Positions 35,136 through 44,317 of a DNA stretch of 64,000 nt are shown here, piece by piece. Position 1 is the stretch's first letter. Each line of letters begins with the position of its first letter. The stretch comes from Rhodospirillaceae bacterium (GTDB lineage Bacteria > Pseudomonadota > Alphaproteobacteria > Rhodospirillales > Rhodospirillaceae): assembly GCA_009693785.1 (NCBI GenBank), contig SHWP01000003.1:1-64000 (forward strand), read 5' to 3'. A program made the translations under genes and the position numbers. The notes beneath the pieces were generated by a model that saw only the letters and a list, made by a program, of their open reading frames with translations, did not search any database and was not told where the DNA came from.

Positions 35136-36464
35136 GTGGACGAGACGGCTTCAGATAAGAGCGATCAACCGCAACGTACCGCCGCAACACGCAGCAGCGG
35201 ACGTGCAGCGCGCTTGCTGGCGGAAGACGCCGCCGATGCGCGCGCACTCAATCAGCGTTTCCGGCCGAGCACGGCCGAGACGGCAGCCGACGCAGACCAA
35301 GACCCCGTCGATGTTCAAGCTGCAGGCGTGGTAGCCCAAGCTATGGCGCAAGCGGGGTCAAGCGGATTGCGGAAGTTTGCTTATTTTGTGCTGACGTTGG
35401 TTGTGATCGCGGGCGCTACCTTCGCCACTGCCCCGCAGTGGGCGCCGAAAATCCGCGATGCGATGCAAGCCGTGTCGCCGCAACCAGCCAGCACACCGGC
35501 GCTGCCAGCCGCGACCGATCAACTCACCGCGGTTCAAGCACGCGCCGATGCGCTTGCCGCCGATGTTGTGGCCCTGAACGGGCGCATCGCAGCCTTAGAA
35601 CAGCGCCCCGCCAGCACATCAGCCAATGATGCTGCGATCAAAGCGATTGAACAGCGGCTGGCCGTACTTGAAAGCGGGCTCGGCACGAAAACCGCCGCCG
35701 CGCCCGATGGTTTGGGTGAGTCCGTGGTCAATCAAGCCCGGCAGCTCACCAACGTCAGTGCACGCATTGCCACCCTGGAAACCGCCATCGGCAATGTGGC
35801 GAAGCTTGAAGACTTGGCTAAACGTCTGAGCGCCCTGGAAGGCAAAAGCGCTGAGGCCAATAGTGTGCTGGCCTTGGGCGAACGCGTGGCCGGGCTGGAA
35901 AAACGCGACAACGTGGCCGCCACGGCCTTGGTGTTGGCCGCCGCGCAGTTGCGCGATGCGGCGCTGGCAGGGCGTATCTATTCGGCCGAATTGGAGACCG
36001 TTAATCAACTCACCGCACGCGCCAACGTAACGTTCGACGCGGCATCCTTAAGCGGCGATGCAGCCAAGGGCTTGATGCGCGCCGATGCTTTGAAAAATTC
36101 CTTCCCTGCCATGGCCGCGGCAACAGTGCGCGCAGGCGCCGTGCCTGAAAGCTCGACGACCTGGTTCCGCCGTATGCTCGATCGGATACTCTCCATCATC
36201 AATATCCGGCCCTTCGGTGTGGTCGAGGGCACCACGCCGGGCGCCATTGTTGCGCGCGCCGAGCAAGCCTTGCGTGCCGACAACCTGCCCCAAGCGGTGA
36301 GCGAACTCGACACTCTGACGGGAACTGCGGCAGACGCTGCCAAGACATGGCTTGCTCAAGCCAAGGCGCGTGTAACCGCCGAGCAAGCATTGAACGATCT
36401 ATCGGCCCGCAGTGTTGGCGCCATGGGCGCCTTGTCGCGCACCCAACCGGCGGCGGCGCCATGA
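35136..36464 (+). CDS. Mitofilin/Mic60-like membrane protein
   Basis: The product is 442 residues from a GTG at 35136; the frame is also open for at least 60 bases upstream. A single membrane span lies at about residues 81-99 (FAYFVLTLVVIAGATFATA). It is followed by coiled coil (VQARADALAADVVALNGRIAALEQ; AIKAIEQRLAVLESGLG) and a C-terminal helical domain (AAAQLRDAALAGRIYSAELETVNQL) with the mitofilin pattern. In alphaproteobacteria Mic60 homologues sit between hemD and hemY and help shape intracytoplasmic or inner-membrane folds. Here the N-terminal part seems to have been part of a longer frame running back to HemD. The stop overlaps hemY (ATGA). Confidence 0.8.
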   Translation: MDETASDKSDQPQRTAATRSSGRAARLLAEDAADARALNQRFRPSTAETAADADQDPVDVQAAGVVAQAMAQAGSSGLRKFAYFVLTLVVIAGATFATAPQWAPKIRDAMQAVSPQPASTPALPAATDQLTAVQARADALAADVVALNGRIAALEQRPASTSANDAAIKAIEQRLAVLESGLGTKTAAAPDGLGESVVNQARQLTNVSARIATLETAIGNVAKLEDLAKRLSALEGKSAEANSVLALGERVAGLEKRDNVAATALVLAAAQLRDAALAGRIYSAELETVNQLTARANVTFDAASLSGDAAKGLMRADALKNSFPAMAAATVRAGAVPESSTTWFRRMLDRILSIINIRPFGVVEGTTPGAIVARAEQALRADNLPQAVSELDTLTGTAADAAKTWLAQAKARVTAEQALNDLSARSVGAMGALSRTQPAAAP

Positions 36465-37714
36465 TCCGTGTTGTGCTTTTTTCCGCAGCGCTGGCCGTCG
36501 CCGTCATGGTGGCGGTGTGGTTTGCCAACGATCCGGGCGAGGTGACGGTGTTGTGGCGCGGATGGCGCATCGACACATCGATGGGCATTTTATTGTTCAC
36601 GATGGTTTTAAGCGTTCTGGCGATTCTTGGCGTTGCAAAAGTCATCGCCATTGTTCGCGGCACCGCACAAGGCTTTGCCATGGCGCGCAAGGACCGGCGC
36701 ATCACCCAAGGTTTGGCGGCGTTGGGCCACGGCCTTGCCGCCGTCAACGCGGGCCAGCCCCAGGCTGCGCGTAAGTTCGCCAAAGAAGCCTCGGCGCTGC
36801 TCGACGATAACGCAGCCACGCGCATGCTCAACGCCCAGGCCGCCGCTGCCAATGACGATGGGCCTGGTTTGCGCAGCGTGGCGGTGAATCTGCTGGAACA
36901 GACCGAAACAGAGTTGTCGGCGTTGCGCGATTTGGCCGCACGCGCCCAAAAAGAGGGCGATGTGGTGGGCGCGCTGAATTACGCCAAGCGGGCGCTGGCC
37001 CGCAAAGACGCGCCCAAATGGGCGTTGGAAACGGTATTGGATGTGCAAGTCGCCAATGGCCGCTGGGTCGACGCCTTGGCCGCCGTCGACAGTAAACTTG
37101 GCCGTGATCATCTCGGCGCCGATGCCCACAAAAAAATCAAAGCCGAGCTTTTTACGCGCGCCGCCGAAGAGGCACTTGATCATGGCGATGCGGCAGCTAC
37201 CGAAAACCATGCTCGTAAAGCACTTGACACACTGCCAAGCGAGCGAGCGCTGATATGTCATGCCCGCGCGCTGATGCTACAAGGCAAACAAAAGAAGGCC
37301 ATGACCGAGATAGAGAAAGCCTGGGCCCTCTACCCGAGTGCGGCGATGCTTCGCGCCTACCAGGCCGCAGCACCCGGTGAATCGGCCCTCGATTGGGCGA
37401 GACGCGTGGAAAAATTGGTGGCCAGCACCGCCGATCATGCCGAAAGCAGGCTGGGCTTGGCGGAAAGTTCGTTGCGGGCACAGCTGTGGGGCCAAGCACG
37501 CAATCGATTGTCGCCTTTATTGGGTGACGATGTCCCGCGCGCCATTCATGCCCGCGCCGCCATGCTGATGGCGGAGCTGGAAACCGCCGAACGCAATGAC
37601 GCAGCCGCGGGGGCGGCCTGGTTGAAGCGTGCGCTGGAACACTCGCACACAAGCACCGAGTCCAAACGCCTTGCGCCACGCTCGGTCAACGATTTATTGG
37701 CGGCAAAATTTTAG
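36461..37714 (+). CDS. hemY: HemY-like TPR membrane protein
   Basis: The product is 417 residues from the ATG at 36461, which overlaps the mitofilin stop (ATGA). Two N-terminal membrane spans (about 1-20 and 40-62) flank the conserved EVTVLWRGWRIDTSMG segment of HemY_N. The rest consists of TPR-like helices. HemY is an inner-membrane protein associated with late haem synthesis genes; its biochemical function is not established. Its 3' end overlaps the convergent dipeptidase gene by four bases. It is intact, unlike the preceding linker region. Confidence 0.9.
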   Translation: MIRVVLFSAALAVAVMVAVWFANDPGEVTVLWRGWRIDTSMGILLFTMVLSVLAILGVAKVIAIVRGTAQGFAMARKDRRITQGLAALGHGLAAVNAGQPQAARKFAKEASALLDDNAATRMLNAQAAAANDDGPGLRSVAVNLLEQTETELSALRDLAARAQKEGDVVGALNYAKRALARKDAPKWALETVLDVQVANGRWVDALAAVDSKLGRDHLGADAHKKIKAELFTRAAEEALDHGDAAATENHARKALDTLPSERALICHARALMLQGKQKKAMTEIEKAWALYPSAAMLRAYQAAAPGESALDWARRVEKLVASTADHAESRLGLAESSLRAQLWGQARNRLSPLLGDDVPRAIHARAAMLMAELETAERNDAAAGAAWLKRALEHSHTSTESKRLAPRSVNDLLAAKF

Positions 37715-38313
37715 GCGTATTTCGCCGCCGTTTCGGCAGCGCGGCGTTTAACCGCATCCGACATCATCGGTTGTGTCAGCGCATTGTCGGAGAGCACAGG
37801 GTATTTCCCGCGCGGCTGGAACAATTGATAGTGCCACCACTCGCTGGAATAAAAATCCCACCCGGCAGCCGACATCAGACCTAGCAACACGAATCGATTG
37901 CGCTGCGCTTCGGCTGAAATTTGCGTGTTGCCGTGGTGCGACAAGGGCGCGAAAGCATCAAAGCCCGTGCCCATGTCGAGTTCACGGCCATTGCTATCAA
38001 CCAGAGTAAGATCCACGGCCGCGCCCATGGAATGGGGTGAGCCGCGTTTAGGATCGGCCAGGAATTCGGGGTCGGGTGTATGCGCCCACAGGGCCCACTG
38101 CGCCTCGGCGGGGCGGAAAGCGTCGAAAATCTTCAGCCGCAACCCCTGGGGCTTGGCCAGCGCAATGGCGCGGGCCAGGCGCTCTGCCGCATCGGCGTGC
38201 AGATAACAGCCAGGTCGGCTATACACCGGCTGGCCCGTGAAGTTCTCCCGCGTGGCGTAAGCGATGGAGATGTCGACATCAAAATGCGGCGGGCCAATCT
38301 CGACCAAGGACAT
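37711..38313 (-). CDS. ddpX: D-alanyl-D-alanine dipeptidase (VanX/DdpX, M15 family)
   Basis: The product is 200 residues. The M15D zinc site is visible in SPHSMGAAVDLTL (SxHxxGxAxD) and the distal EWWHYQL (ExxH-type glutamate and His). FDAFRPAEAQWALW is the conserved substrate region. The enzyme hydrolyses D-Ala-D-Ala. With no signal peptide it is probably cytosolic, where it would recycle cell-wall dipeptide or supply D-Ala as a nutrient. No vanHA genes are nearby, so vancomycin resistance should not be inferred. It is divergent from tsaB. Confidence 0.92.
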   Translation of the reverse strand: MSLVEIGPPHFDVDISIAYATRENFTGQPVYSRPGCYLHADAAERLARAIALAKPQGLRLKIFDAFRPAEAQWALWAHTPDPEFLADPKRGSPHSMGAAVDLTLVDSNGRELDMGTGFDAFAPLSHHGNTQISAEAQRNRFVLLGLMSAAGWDFYSSEWWHYQLFQPRGKYPVLSDNALTQPMMSDAVKRRAAETAAKYA

Positions 38314-38387
38314 GCGGTGACTTTCTTTTTCTACACGCGGCAGATTGCATCAAATCACTCTGACGCTCAATCGGGCGGAGGGTCATC

Positions 38388-39059
38388 ATGATTGTGCTGG
38401 CCTTCGACACGGCCTTGGGTGCGTGCAGCGCGGGCCTTTGGCGCGATGGGACAGTGTTGACCCAGGAGAGCGTCGTGATGGCCCAAGGCCAAGCCGAAGC
38501 CCTGATGCCGATGATCGAGCGAGTAATGACGGCAGCAGAGCTGACCTATGCGGAACTCGACCGCATTGCGGTGAGCGTGGGCCCAGGATCATTCACGGGT
38601 TTGCGGGTGGGAATTGCGACTGCGCGAGGGTTGGCGATGGCCGCAAACAAGCCCGCTATCGGCATTACCACCACTCACGCTTTGGCCGATATGGTGCCAG
38701 CGCACGAACGGCAACACCGCAGGGTTCTGACAGTTATCGATAGCAAACGTGGCGATGTGTTTGCACAATTGTTCGACACACATGGCGCGGCGCACGGCGA
38801 GATCGTCAATGTCGCTTACGAGGTTTTGCCCGCGATGTGTGGCGATGGCGCTTTGATTGTCGTGGGCGACGCTGCTGAGCGCACCATCGCCGTCTTGGGC
38901 GCGCACGCGGCACGGTCATCAACGCCCAATGTGTGTTCCATCGAATCTCTTGCGAGGCTGGCCAGTACGCGCAGTCCTGACCCAGCCGGGCCCCTGCCAG
39001 TCTACGCACGCGCGCCCGACGTAACGCTTCGCCCCGATGGCGGGATGTTACGGCCGTGA
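38388..39059 (+). CDS. tsaB: tRNA threonylcarbamoyladenosine synthesis protein TsaB
   Basis: The product is 223 residues. MIVLAFDTALGACSAGLW is the ASKHA N-terminus shared with TsaD but without its metal histidines. VSVGPGSFTGLRVGIATARGLAMA is the TsaB hallmark. It is a partner of TsaD and TsaE in t6A37 formation. Its stop overlaps the GTG start of rimI (GTGA), the usual alphaproteobacterial tsaB-rimI pair. It is intact and opens the long plus-strand housekeeping cluster. Confidence 0.95.
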   Translation: MIVLAFDTALGACSAGLWRDGTVLTQESVVMAQGQAEALMPMIERVMTAAELTYAELDRIAVSVGPGSFTGLRVGIATARGLAMAANKPAIGITTTHALADMVPAHERQHRRVLTVIDSKRGDVFAQLFDTHGAAHGEIVNVAYEVLPAMCGDGALIVVGDAAERTIAVLGAHAARSSTPNVCSIESLARLASTRSPDPAGPLPVYARAPDVTLRPDGGMLRP

Positions 39060-39511
39060 GTGAAAGTGTCACCACAACACAAGACTGTGCGTTGCTTGCC
39101 GACATTCACGCCACTAGTTTTCCCGACCCCTGGACCGCGCTTTTTTTTGGAGCATTGTTAGCCCAACCGGGCGTCATGGCTTTGGCTACGGGCGGTGAGC
39201 CCCCGCAAGCATTCATCCTGATTCGTGCCGCCGCCGATGAAAGCGAAATTCTAACCTTGGCCGTGCGCCCTGAGGCGCGTAATCGCGGAATGGGCGGGCG
39301 GCTGGTAGCTGCGGCGATGAGCGCGCTTGCGGGCCAAAATATCACGCGGTGTTTTCTTGAGGTGGCCGAGGATAATGCGGCGGCCATTGCGATCTACTCC
39401 CGCGCTGGGTTTACCACCTGCGGGCGGCGTAACGATTACTACCGGCACGACGGTACAAGCACAGCCGCCATTGTGATGGAGCGGCGGTTCGACGGCCCTA
39501 AAGCCGTTTGA
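39056..39511 (+). CDS. rimI: Ribosomal protein S18-alanine N-acetyltransferase
   Basis: The product is 151 residues from a GTG overlapping the tsaB stop. It is a single GNAT domain: SEILTLAVRPEARNRGMGGRLVAAAMSAL is the acetyl-CoA binding region, and EVAEDNAAAIAIYSRAGFTTCGRRNDYY ends in the RimI-like tyrosine region. RimI acetylates the N-terminal Ala of S18 and possibly other proteins. The last 14 bases overlap the convergent TusA-like gene. Confidence 0.92.
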   Translation: MSESVTTTQDCALLADIHATSFPDPWTALFFGALLAQPGVMALATGGEPPQAFILIRAAADESEILTLAVRPEARNRGMGGRLVAAAMSALAGQNITRCFLEVAEDNAAAIAIYSRAGFTTCGRRNDYYRHDGTSTAAIVMERRFDGPKAV

Positions 39512-39752
39512 TGGTGAGAATGTGCGCCGCCTTGGGCCCGCTCTCGGCCGGATTTTCTGGCACAAGGCCGATCACCTCATGACCGTGGGCGCGCACCGAG
39601 CGCGGCACATTCTCAAGCGGTTCGGCGCCCTTTATACGCACGGTCGCGATTTCACCAGGCGGCATTTTCTCAAGCATCAACTTCGTCTTGACGAATGTCA
39701 TCGGGCAAACGTCCGGGGTGATGTCGAGATAATATTTGGCCTTGATGGTCAT
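39498..39752 (-). CDS. TusA-like (SirA/YeeD family) sulfurtransferase
   Basis: The product is 84 residues. YLDITPDVCPMTFVKTKLMLEKM has the TusA signature CPxP-like motif in the form CPMTF, with the persulfide-carrying cysteine at the end of strand 1, and RIKGAEPLENVPRSV follows. Family members relay sulfur for tRNA thiolation or molybdopterin synthesis. The canonical second Pro of CPxP is replaced by Thr. It lies between rimI and mur on the opposite strand, an arrangement common in alphaproteobacteria. Confidence 0.87.
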   Translation of the reverse strand: MTIKAKYYLDITPDVCPMTFVKTKLMLEKMPPGEIATVRIKGAEPLENVPRSVRAHGHEVIGLVPENPAESGPKAAHILTIKRL

Positions 39753-39979
39753 GATCGCTGCTCAACCGCGAGAGTATTGGCCGGTTATTTACCATGATTC
39801 AAACAACGATATCGCCTTATGTCTAACTGAGGGCCAGCGTCAATGGCTGCTGTGGGCGGGTCAGGGGCGCGTTAAAAGGTTGATGAATATCAATTGCCAC
39901 GCGCTTTTCTAAGACCACACTGGCAGTATGATATGAACCACTGGGCGCTCGTTGCGCCCGGTCCTTTGGTGGAGTGGTT

Positions 39980-40447
39980 ATGAGCGGGCGCGGCGGCTTA
40001 CAAGGCGATGGATCGCGGATCGAGACGCGCTGCGTCGACAAAGGCATGAAAATGACCGAGCAGCGCCGGGTGATCGCCCGCGTGCTCTCGGCCGCGGCCG
40101 ACCACCCCGATGTGGAGGAAGTTCACCGCCGCTCCGTCGAGACGGACCCGCGCATTAGCATTGCCACGGTTTACCGCACGGTTCGTCTGTTCGAGGAATC
40201 GGGCATCGTGAAGCGGCACGATTTCGGCGATGGCCGCGCGCGCTATGAACCAACGCCTGAAAATCATCACGACCACCTGATCGATGTCCAAACCGGCAAG
40301 GTGACCGAGTTTCAAAATGATGACATCGAGCGCTTGCAACAAGAGGTCGCGCGGTCTTATGGCTACCGGTTGGTGGGCCATCGCTTGGAGCTGTTTGTCG
40401 AGCCGCTTGAGCGCGCGGTCATCGCCAAGACTGCAACGGAATCATAA
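39980..40447 (+). CDS. Fur family metal-responsive regulator, Mur/Fur type
   Basis: The product is 155 residues from the ATG at 39980, chosen because GGTGGAG lies 6 bases upstream; a GTG at 39974 is the alternative. The winged-helix part has MTEQRRVIARVL, DPRISIATVYRTVRLFEESG. The metal region has ENHHDHLIDVQTGKVTEF. There are no C-terminal CxxC cysteines, as in the alphaproteobacterial Fur/Mur group that mostly responds to manganese. I infer a manganese or iron sensor. No obvious Mur or Fur box was recognised in the 227 bases upstream. Confidence 0.9.
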   Translation: MSGRGGLQGDGSRIETRCVDKGMKMTEQRRVIARVLSAAADHPDVEEVHRRSVETDPRISIATVYRTVRLFEESGIVKRHDFGDGRARYEPTPENHHDHLIDVQTGKVTEFQNDDIERLQQEVARSYGYRLVGHRLELFVEPLERAVIAKTATES

Positions 40448-40456
40448 GCCGACTTC

Positions 40457-41284
40457 ATGACCTCTACGGCCCGGGCACTTACGTCGCAACTCACGCTGCC
40501 GTTAGCGCCGAGCGATACTTTATGCGCAGTGTTGCGGCTGGTGGTTTTTCTATTGGGAACCATCACGACAGTCATCGTTATCTCACTGCTACAACTTGTG
40601 CGGATTGAGACTGCGCCGGCCCGGCGTTTTTATTACCGAATTCTTGCCGCCGTACTTGGTTTCCAACTGATCGTTCGCGGCAAGCCTAGCGATGCTCAAT
40701 TGCTGGTCTGCAACCACATTTCATATCTCGACATCGTGGCCATTGGCGCGGTAGCGAAGGGTGAATTCATCGCGCGCGGCGATATGGCCGATTGGCCGTT
40801 TTTTGGATTGATGGCCAAGGCCGGGCGCACCGTGTTCATTGACCGCAAGCGCAGTTCGACGGCAGGGGCTCGTGATCAAATCCAAGAACGGCTGAACCAC
40901 GGCAGCAGGTTGATCATGTTTCCCGAATCCACCTCGGGCGATGGCAACCACATTCTGCCGTTCAAGAGTGCATTGTTCACGGTGGCGGAAAAAGACGTGA
41001 ACGGCCGGCCTGTTGTCGTGCAGCCCATGTCGATTGCCTATACGCGGCTTAATGGTCTGCCGATCGGAGTGGGTTGGCGGTCGTTCTATGCCTGGTATGG
41101 CGATATGACCCTTGGGCCCCATTTATGGCAGGCCTTAAAATTGGGGCGCACCACCATTGAAATCGAATTTCATGAGCCCGTCACGGCGGCCCAATTGGGC
41201 GGGCGCAAGGCCTTAGCGGCCTACTGCCAAAAGGTTTCCGGGCGTGGGTTTTCGCGCATGTTGGGGGGGCGCGGGGCCCCTTAA
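40457..41284 (+). CDS. plsC: 1-acyl-sn-glycerol-3-phosphate acyltransferase
   Basis: The product is 275 residues with an N-terminal membrane helix (LVVFLLGTITTVIVISLLQ). The PlsC motifs are NHISYLDIVAIG (NHx4D), ARAGRT-like KAGRTVFIDR, and FPESTSGDG (the FPEGTR position). It makes phosphatidic acid from lysophosphatidate at the inner membrane; ornithine-lipid OlsA-type function is an alternative in this genomic position. It follows mur by 9 bases and precedes miaB. Confidence 0.92.
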   Translation: MTSTARALTSQLTLPLAPSDTLCAVLRLVVFLLGTITTVIVISLLQLVRIETAPARRFYYRILAAVLGFQLIVRGKPSDAQLLVCNHISYLDIVAIGAVAKGEFIARGDMADWPFFGLMAKAGRTVFIDRKRSSTAGARDQIQERLNHGSRLIMFPESTSGDGNHILPFKSALFTVAEKDVNGRPVVVQPMSIAYTRLNGLPIGVGWRSFYAWYGDMTLGPHLWQALKLGRTTIEIEFHEPVTAAQLGGRKALAAYCQKVSGRGFSRMLGGRGAP

Positions 41285-41384
41285 AATTACCTTCTAAAGC
41301 CCCGGTTTCTTTGCATTTATAGGGTTTTCCGGGATATACAACGCCCAGCCGGTTGAGCCCCTGTGTGGCTTGCGGTCGGATAGC

Positions 41385-42764
41385 ATGACAAGCACGTTTA
41401 ACACGACCAAACCGCAATCGCCGCGCCGCAAGCTGTTCATCAAGACCTATGGCTGTCAGATGAATGTCTACGACAGCGGGCGCATGGCCGATGTGCTGGC
41501 GCCCCACGGCTTTGAGACCACCGACACCCCCACCGATGCCGACATGGTGATTTTGAACACCTGTCACATTCGCGAAAAAGCATCGGAAAAAGTGTTCTCA
41601 GAACTCGGGCGACTAAAACCCTTGAAAGAGGCCCGCAATAGCAATGGTCATGACATGACCATCGCGGTGGCCGGATGTGTTGCTCAGGCTGAAGGTGCTG
41701 AGATCACCGCGCGGGCACCGTTTGTCGATATCGTGCTGGGCCCGCAAACCTATCACCGCTTGCCCGAACTGGTGGCCCGCGCCGATCGCAAGTCAGGCGC
41801 CGTAGTCGATACGGAGTTTCCGGCCGAGCCAAAATTCGATTTTCTGCCCGCACCGCGCGCCGAAGGCCCCGCCGCTTTTGTTTCCGTGCAGGAAGGTTGC
41901 GATAAATTTTGCACGTTCTGCGTTGTGCCCTACACGCGCGGCGCGGAGTACTCGCGCCCCACAGCTGATGTGTTGCGCGAAGCGCGCGGGTTAGTGGCCG
42001 GTGGCGTTCGCGAAATCACGCTGCTGGGCCAAAACGTCAATGCCTATCATGGCCAGGGGCCGGGTAGTGCTGCGTGGGGTTTGGGCCGTTTGATCCGTGC
42101 GCTGGCCGAGATCGATGGCTTGGTGCGCATACGCTACACCACCTCGCACCCGCGCGACATGGACGAAGAATTGATCACTGCCCACCGCGATGTGCCGCAA
42201 CTGATGCCGTTTTTGCATTTGCCGGTTCAATCGGGGTCGGATCGCATCTTGGCTGAGATGAACCGCGGCCATACCCGCGACGACTACCGCCGCACCATCG
42301 AGCGCTTGCGCGCCAACCGCGCAGACTTGGCCTTATCGTCGGATTTCATCGTTGGCTTTCCTGGCGAGAGCGAGCGGGATTTTCGCGATACGATGGACTT
42401 GATTGCCGAAACGACTTTCGCCCAAGCGTTTTCGTTCAAATACAGCAAACGTCCTGGCACACCTGGCGCCGCGCTTAAAAACCAAGTGCCTGAGGATGTG
42501 AAATCTGAGCGCCTGACAGAGTTGCAGCGTGTTCTACTGCAACAGCAAACCGATTTTAATGCGGCTTGCATGGGCCGGGTCATGGATGTGCTGCTGACGG
42601 GCCCAGGCCGCCATGCCGGGCAAATGGCCAGCCGTAGCCCCTATCTTCAGCCCGTGCATGTGAACGCGCCGCGTTCAATGGTCGGCCAGATCGTTGCGGC
42701 CCGCATCACCTCGCTTGAGTCCAACAGCCTTGGTGCTGATTTAGCCGATGCGCAGGCGGCTTAA
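41385..42764 (+). CDS. miaB: tRNA-2-methylthio-N6-dimethylallyladenosine synthase
   Basis: The product is 459 residues from the ATG at 41385; a TTG five codons upstream is also in frame. The UPF0004 domain has cysteines in [21 protein letters not shown] and [10 protein letters not shown]. The radical-SAM cluster is CDKFCTFC, and the TRAM domain is at the C-terminus. It adds methylthio groups to i6A37 of tRNAs. miaA and hfq are not in the window. The gene is intact and lies in the usual place before phoH. Confidence 0.96.
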   Translation: MTSTFNTTKPQSPRRKLFIKTYGCQMNVYDSGRMADVLAPHGFETTDTPTDADMVILNTCHIREKASEKVFSELGRLKPLKEARNSNGHDMTIAVAGCVAQAEGAEITARAPFVDIVLGPQTYHRLPELVARADRKSGAVVDTEFPAEPKFDFLPAPRAEGPAAFVSVQEGCDKFCTFCVVPYTRGAEYSRPTADVLREARGLVAGGVREITLLGQNVNAYHGQGPGSAAWGLGRLIRALAEIDGLVRIRYTTSHPRDMDEELITAHRDVPQLMPFLHLPVQSGSDRILAEMNRGHTRDDYRRTIERLRANRADLALSSDFIVGFPGESERDFRDTMDLIAETTFAQAFSFKYSKRPGTPGAALKNQVPEDVKSERLTELQRVLLQQQTDFNAACMGRVMDVLLTGPGRHAGQMASRSPYLQPVHVNAPRSMVGQIVAARITSLESNSLGADLADAQAA

Positions 42765-42806
42765 CGTGCGCGTGCACCATCTCGTCAAAGTTGATGGTGA
42801 TTTATC

Positions 42807-43766
42807 GTGACGAGTGGGCCGCATCTTGCCTGCGAGTTCGACGATAACGCCATTCTTCAGGACGTCGTCGGGCCTCAGAATCAAAACCTGCTTCGCTTGG
42901 AACAACGCTTGGGCGTGGCCTTGAACTTGCACGGCAATGTTGTGTCCATCTCTGGACCTGAGGAGCAATCGTTGAAAGCCCAGACGGCGCTAATGGCTTT
43001 ATATAAACGCGCCACCGCTGGCCAAGCCGTTGAAAGTGGCGACGTGGACGCCGCCGCGCGGCTTTCTGCAGATACCGCTGACAATGAAGATCTCACTATA
43101 CGCACGCGCAAGAAACATGTGTCGCCGCGCACACCGGGGCAGGCCGCTTACTTGCGCGCCTTGAACGATCATGAATTGGTCTTCGCGCTTGGGCCTGCCG
43201 GTACTGGGAAAACATATTTAGCTGTTGCCAAAGCTGTGGCCATGAAAATCGCGGGCCACGTGGATCGCATCGTGCTGTCGCGCCCGGCGGTTGAGGCCGG
43301 AGAACGATTGGGTTTCTTGCCCGGCGACTTGCGCGAGAAAGTCGACCCGTACCTACGCCCGCTTTATGACGCGCTGTTCGAGATGATGCCGGGCGATCAG
43401 GTGGCGAGGAATTTGGAATCGGGCGATATCGAAGTCGCACCATTGGCATTCATGCGTGGCCGCACGTTGTCCAATGCCTTTGTGATTTTGGATGAAGCGC
43501 AAAACACGACGCCCGTACAAATGAAAATGTTCCTCACGCGATTGGGCGAGCGCTCGCGCATGGTGGTGACGGGCGATCTGAGCCAAGTCGATTTACCCGT
43601 GGGCGCCAAGTCGGGCCTTGAGGACGCGCTCAATGTCCTCAAGGGCGTGAAGGGTGTGGCCCGCATGGCGTTCACCTCCGCCGATGTTGTGCGCCACGAC
43701 TTAGTCACGCGCATCGTCGAGGCCTATGACGCGCATGGTTCAACCGCGCCCCGTCCGGCCCGATGA
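42807..43766 (+). CDS. phoH: PhoH family ATPase
   Basis: The product is 319 residues from GTG at 42807. An N-terminal KH-like region (residues 1-85) is followed by the PhoH helicase/ATPase fold. Walker A is FALGPAGTGKTYLAVAKAV and Walker B FVILDEAQNTTPVQMKMFL, with VVTGDLSQVDLP as motif III. These are related to superfamily 1 helicases and associate with YbeY in RNA metabolism. Its stop overlaps the ybeY start (ATGA). Confidence 0.94.
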   Translation: MTSGPHLACEFDDNAILQDVVGPQNQNLLRLEQRLGVALNLHGNVVSISGPEEQSLKAQTALMALYKRATAGQAVESGDVDAAARLSADTADNEDLTIRTRKKHVSPRTPGQAAYLRALNDHELVFALGPAGTGKTYLAVAKAVAMKIAGHVDRIVLSRPAVEAGERLGFLPGDLREKVDPYLRPLYDALFEMMPGDQVARNLESGDIEVAPLAFMRGRTLSNAFVILDEAQNTTPVQMKMFLTRLGERSRMVVTGDLSQVDLPVGAKSGLEDALNVLKGVKGVARMAFTSADVVRHDLVTRIVEAYDAHGSTAPRPAR

Positions 43767-44317
43767 CAAAGGCAAGAGCAAGAATCGATATTTCCGTTTT
43801 AAACGGGGGCTGGCTGCACCATGACAAAGCCATCGTTGCGGCCTGCAAGCGCAGCGCAGCTATGTCTTTGAGCGTCGGCCGCGATCATCTCACACGGCGA
43901 AATCTATTGAAGGCGCAAGGGCGATTCGAAATTTCCGTCGTGTTATCGACCGACCGGCGGGTGAGAACCTTGAATCGCACTTATCGTGGCCTGGATAAGC
44001 CAACCAACGTGCTATCGTTTCCCGCGTTCGATGGCGTCATGCCCGTGACAGGGCCTGTTCTGCTTGGCGACGTTGTGCTGGCCTTGGAAACCACAGGCCG
44101 GGAAGCAAAATTAGAAAATAGGCCATTTCGCGCCCATGCCGTCCACCTGGTGGCGCATGGCGTTCTGCATCTGTTAGGCTATCATCACACCGTGGAGCGC
44201 GACGCACGACATATGGAACGGTTGGAACGGCTGACGCTGGCGGCCCTGGGCTTTGCCGACCCCTATGCGGGCTCGGTGGTCATTCAAACCCCGCGCAAAA
44301 AATCACGCAAACGATGA
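43763..44317 (+). CDS. ybeY: Endoribonuclease / rRNA maturation factor YbeY
   Basis: The product is 184 residues from the ATG overlapping the phoH stop. The metal-binding motif H-x3-H-x5-H is in VAHGVLHLLGYHH. NRTYRGLDKPTNVLSFPA is the conserved substrate-binding part. YbeY acts in 16S rRNA 3' maturation and ribosome quality control. Its stop overlaps the start of corC (ATGA). The protein is slightly longer than many YbeY because of an N-terminal extension. Confidence 0.94.
   Translation: MTKARARIDISVLNGGWLHHDKAIVAACKRSAAMSLSVGRDHLTRRNLLKAQGRFEISVVLSTDRRVRTLNRTYRGLDKPTNVLSFPAFDGVMPVTGPVLLGDVVLALETTGREAKLENRPFRAHAVHLVAHGVLHLLGYHHTVERDARHMERLERLTLAALGFADPYAGSVVIQTPRKKSRKR

Noticed and set aside
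37711-38313. Vancomycin-resistance cluster because of the VanX-like gene
   Set aside because: No vanH, vanA or vanRS genes are adjacent; DdpX-type dipeptidases occur widely in Gram-negative bacteria.
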